Shown piece by piece: positions 6,813 to 8,106 of a stretch of DNA of 8,106 nt. The position numbers were made by a program, and so were the translations under genes. Position 1 is the first letter of the stretch. Every line of letters begins with the position of its first letter. The DNA is taken from NCBI GenBank assembly GCA_023418435.1, contig JAEZZT010000049.1, forward strand, positions 1-8,106. Reading direction: 5' to 3'. This DNA comes from Bacillota bacterium (GTDB lineage: Bacteria > Bacillota > Negativicutes > Veillonellales > Negativicoccaceae). Under the pieces are notes generated by a model, which had not been told where the DNA came from, did not search any database, and was given only the letters and a program-made list of their open reading frames with translations.

Positions 6813-6841
6813 ATTGTACTCTGAGATTTTCCAAAAGTCAA
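6813..6841 (-). promoter_or_regulatory. Sigma-A type promoter of ompM
   Basis: On the minus strand TTGACT (6841-6836) and TACAAT (6818-6813) are separated by exactly 17 bases, one mismatch each from the housekeeping consensus. An A-rich stretch just upstream (about 6845-6857) could serve as an UP element. The predicted start is near 6806, giving a leader of about 70 bases. This suits a highly expressed major porin. Confidence 0.85.
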
Positions 6842-6933
6842 GCTATTATTTTTATGAGACACTGTATTATTTAAGTTTTATTGATTTTCTTGGCGGAATT
6901 AGATGTAAAAATTTTAGAAGTTGGATTTTCTTT

Positions 6934-6942
6934 TGTTATAAT
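6934..6942 (+). promoter_or_regulatory. Extended -10 promoter of the lipoprotein gene
   Basis: TGTTATAAT gives a perfect TATAAT (6937-6942) plus the TG of an extended -10. The best -35 at 17 bases is TTAGAA (6914-6919), matching only half the consensus. The predicted start is near 6949, with a leader of about 64 bases. It is divergent from the ompM promoter. Confidence 0.6.
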
Positions 6943-6982
6943 GGAAACAGAAAAAACTTGTTCAAAAATCAAACAAAATGTT

Positions 6983-6999
6983 GAGTACTTTGCTTACTC
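6983..6999 (+). promoter_or_regulatory. Small inverted repeat before the lipoprotein ribosome site
   Basis: GAGTA (6983-6987) and TACTC (6995-6999) can pair around a seven-base loop, ending three bases before the AGGAGG at 7003. It could modulate access to the ribosome site or bind a regulator. Five base pairs are too few for a firm claim. Confidence 0.25.
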
Positions 7000-7002
7000 T
7001 CT

Positions 7003-7008
7003 AGGAGG
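7003..7008 (+). promoter_or_regulatory. Ribosome-binding site deciding the lipoprotein start
   Basis: A perfect AGGAGG lies four bases before the ATG at 7013. It rules out the in-frame upstream ATG at 6881, which precedes the predicted promoter. Confidence 0.85.
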
Positions 7009-7012
7009 ATTC

Positions 7013-8092
7013 ATGAGATATTGGCTCAAAATTTGCGGCATACTTTGTATGCTTTTGTTACTGCTCGGCGGTTGCGGCAAAGATACCGCCACTCGCCCGC
7101 AAGAGGCCACACCGGAGACCAAACCGACGGAAGTCCGCGTCGGAGTTCTGCGACTCACCAGTTCGGCACCGATTTTCATCGGCATCGAAAAAGGTTTCTT
7201 TGCGGAGGAGAATATTCAAGTAAAACCGATGTTCTTTGATGCGGCCCAGCCTATCGCGGTAGCTACTGCGGCCGATGAGATCGACGTGGGCGCGACCGGG
7301 CTGACTGCCGGCTTGTACAATTTGGCCGCCGGTGGCAAGGCACCCTTGATCGTCGCCGACAAAGGACGGGAATCTGCCGATCATCCCGCCAGTTTTTTGG
7401 TCGTCAACAAGGCCGCCTATGATGCCGGTATCCATGACGTGCGAGCGCTCGTGGGTAAAAAAATCGGCAATACACAGGCCGGTTCCACTTATCAATATAT
7501 GATGGGCAATATTTTGGAGCGCAACGGATTGGCTGTCGATAGCGTCCATTATGCCAATCTCGGCAAAATGAGTACCGTTATGGCGGCGTTGCAAAGTCAG
7601 CAGATCGATGCCGCCATCTTGAACGAGCCGCATGCATCCTTGATGGCCAATGCCGGCTATGTCGTTCCGTTACAAGCGGTCGGCTCGCACGAAAGCTACC
7701 AAGTCTCGGCGCTCTTCTATGCGCCGAAGTTTGCCGGCAATGAAGACTTGGCCATCCGCTTTATGCGCGCCTATATCAAATCCTGTCAGTACTATTACGA
7801 CACGATCTTTGATGAAACGCGCGCGGATGATCCCATGGAGCGATTGCAAAAAGACCATCGTTTCAGCGATCTCATTGCCATTATCGGGAAGTACACCATG
7901 ACACCGGACAAGGAAATCGTCCGCAGTCTGCCCTTCATCGATCGCAACGGCAAACCGGATACTTCGGATATCGCCAAACAAGTCCAATGGTATGCGGCAC
8001 ATGGTTTTATTCCGCAGCCACCGGCATTGGAAAAAATAGTCAATACCGCGTACTGGCAAAAAGCCTACGATTCTTTGGAAAAAGCAAATTAG
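7013..8092 (+). CDS. ABC-transporter substrate-binding lipoprotein, NMT1/SsuA-like
   Basis: A 359-residue lipoprotein. Residues 1-20 form a lipoprotein signal peptide with lipobox LGGC, so C21 should be the lipidated N-terminus, followed by a Thr/Pro/Glu-rich linker to about residue 40. The mature part fits the NMT1/SsuA/TauA-like periplasmic binding fold: VRVGVLRLTSSAPIFIGIEKGFFAEENIQV (41-70, in two blocks), the DVGATGLTAGLYNLAAG region (91-107), VGKKIGNTQAGSTYQYMM (147-164) and DAAILNEPHASL (199-210), where such proteins carry ligand and hinge residues. Relatives bind sulfonates, nitrate, pyrimidine precursors of thiamine or other small anions and heterocycles; the ligand here cannot be named. 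In a diderm it would sit in the periplasm, anchored to a membrane, and hand its ligand to a permease. It is divergent from ompM and appears to open a transporter operon that continues past the window. Confidence 0.9.
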   Translation: MRYWLKICGILCMLLLLLGGCGKDTATRPQEATPETKPTEVRVGVLRLTSSAPIFIGIEKGFFAEENIQVKPMFFDAAQPIAVATAADEIDVGATGLTAGLYNLAAGGKAPLIVADKGRESADHPASFLVVNKAAYDAGIHDVRALVGKKIGNTQAGSTYQYMMGNILERNGLAVDSVHYANLGKMSTVMAALQSQQIDAAILNEPHASLMANAGYVVPLQAVGSHESYQVSALFYAPKFAGNEDLAIRFMRAYIKSCQYYYDTIFDETRADDPMERLQKDHRFSDLIAIIGKYTMTPDKEIVRSLPFIDRNGKPDTSDIAKQVQWYAAHGFIPQPPALEKIVNTAYWQKAYDSLEKAN

Positions 8093-8098
8093 AGGGGG
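8093..8098 (+). promoter_or_regulatory. Ribosome-binding site of a gene beyond the window
   Basis: AGGGGG directly follows the lipoprotein stop codon (8090-8092), and eight bases then remain to the edge. That spacing suits a start codon at or just after 8107. By analogy with other transporter operons the next gene would be a permease or ATPase subunit, which is inference. Confidence 0.55.
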
Positions 8099-8106
8099 AA
8101 TTATAA

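Noticed and set aside
6737..6862. N-terminal extension of ompM to an ATG at 6862
   Set aside because: It would include the -10 and -35 elements as coding sequence and bury the signal peptide. The GGAGG before 6736 gives a consistent start.
6881..7012. N-terminal extension of the lipoprotein to an ATG at 6881
   Set aside because: It precedes the promoter at 6934-6942 and would place 44 residues before a textbook lipoprotein signal peptide.
6949..7012. A TPP or other riboswitch before the NMT1-like gene
   Set aside because: The predicted leader is about 64 bases, AT-rich, and lacks the conserved TPP core and any terminator hairpin.
1..8106. Mobile element, CRISPR array, tRNA/rRNA or defence system
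   Set aside because: No transposase or integrase motif, no regularly spaced direct repeats, no RNA gene signature and no defence domain were seen on either strand.

Overview
The window looks like a chromosomal segment of a Negativicutes bacterium (a diderm Firmicute of the Veillonella/Megasphaera/Dialister type). Two signals that rarely occur together point there. One is the Firmicute-style rapZ-yvcK-whiA cluster with strong AGGAGG ribosome sites. The other is an outer-membrane porin of the OmpM type, with a signal peptide, one SLH domain, a short coiled coil and a beta-barrel ending in Phe. Genes have a balanced base composition and favour TTG for Leu and CCG for Pro. The main divergent intergenic region is clearly AT-rich. 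Genus cannot be decided from the sequence alone.

Layout. Positions 1-4818 are one compact minus-strand operon. In transcription order it holds a Cof-type HAD hydrolase (GTG start, 4818), rapZ (4006), yvcK (3098), whiA (1748) and an unrecognised gene (start 819) that runs off the left edge. Three of the four junctions overlap (TAATG, TAATG, ATGATG) and the fourth has 12 bases. Positions 4819-5107 hold the operon's probable promoter, a doubtful 72-codon ORF that overlaps the HAD start, and the strong terminator of the next unit. Positions 5108-6736 are ompM, also on the minus strand, with its own near-consensus promoter and terminator. Positions 6737-7012 are a divergent AT-rich region. Positions 7013-8092 are a plus-strand lipoprotein of the NMT1/SsuA-like ABC substrate-binding class. 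It is followed directly by a ribosome-binding sequence, so a further gene of the same operon probably begins just past the right edge.

How the genes fit together. RapZ, YvcK and WhiA are a widely conserved trio tied in different bacteria to amino-sugar and cell-wall metabolism, central carbon use and cell division. Here they share a transcript with a sugar-phosphatase-like HAD protein. OmpM next door tethers the outer membrane to peptidoglycan and acts as a general porin, and the lipoprotein feeds an importer. Envelope physiology is therefore a shared theme, but functional coupling between the units is inference.

I found no clear new system: no mobile element, CRISPR array, tRNA, rRNA or defence module. 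The best leads are the unrecognised gene coupled to whiA, a repeated DGKP insert near the end of OmpM, an Asn in place of an expected Asp in the HAD active site, and the small ORF that meets the HAD start in a GTGA overlap.
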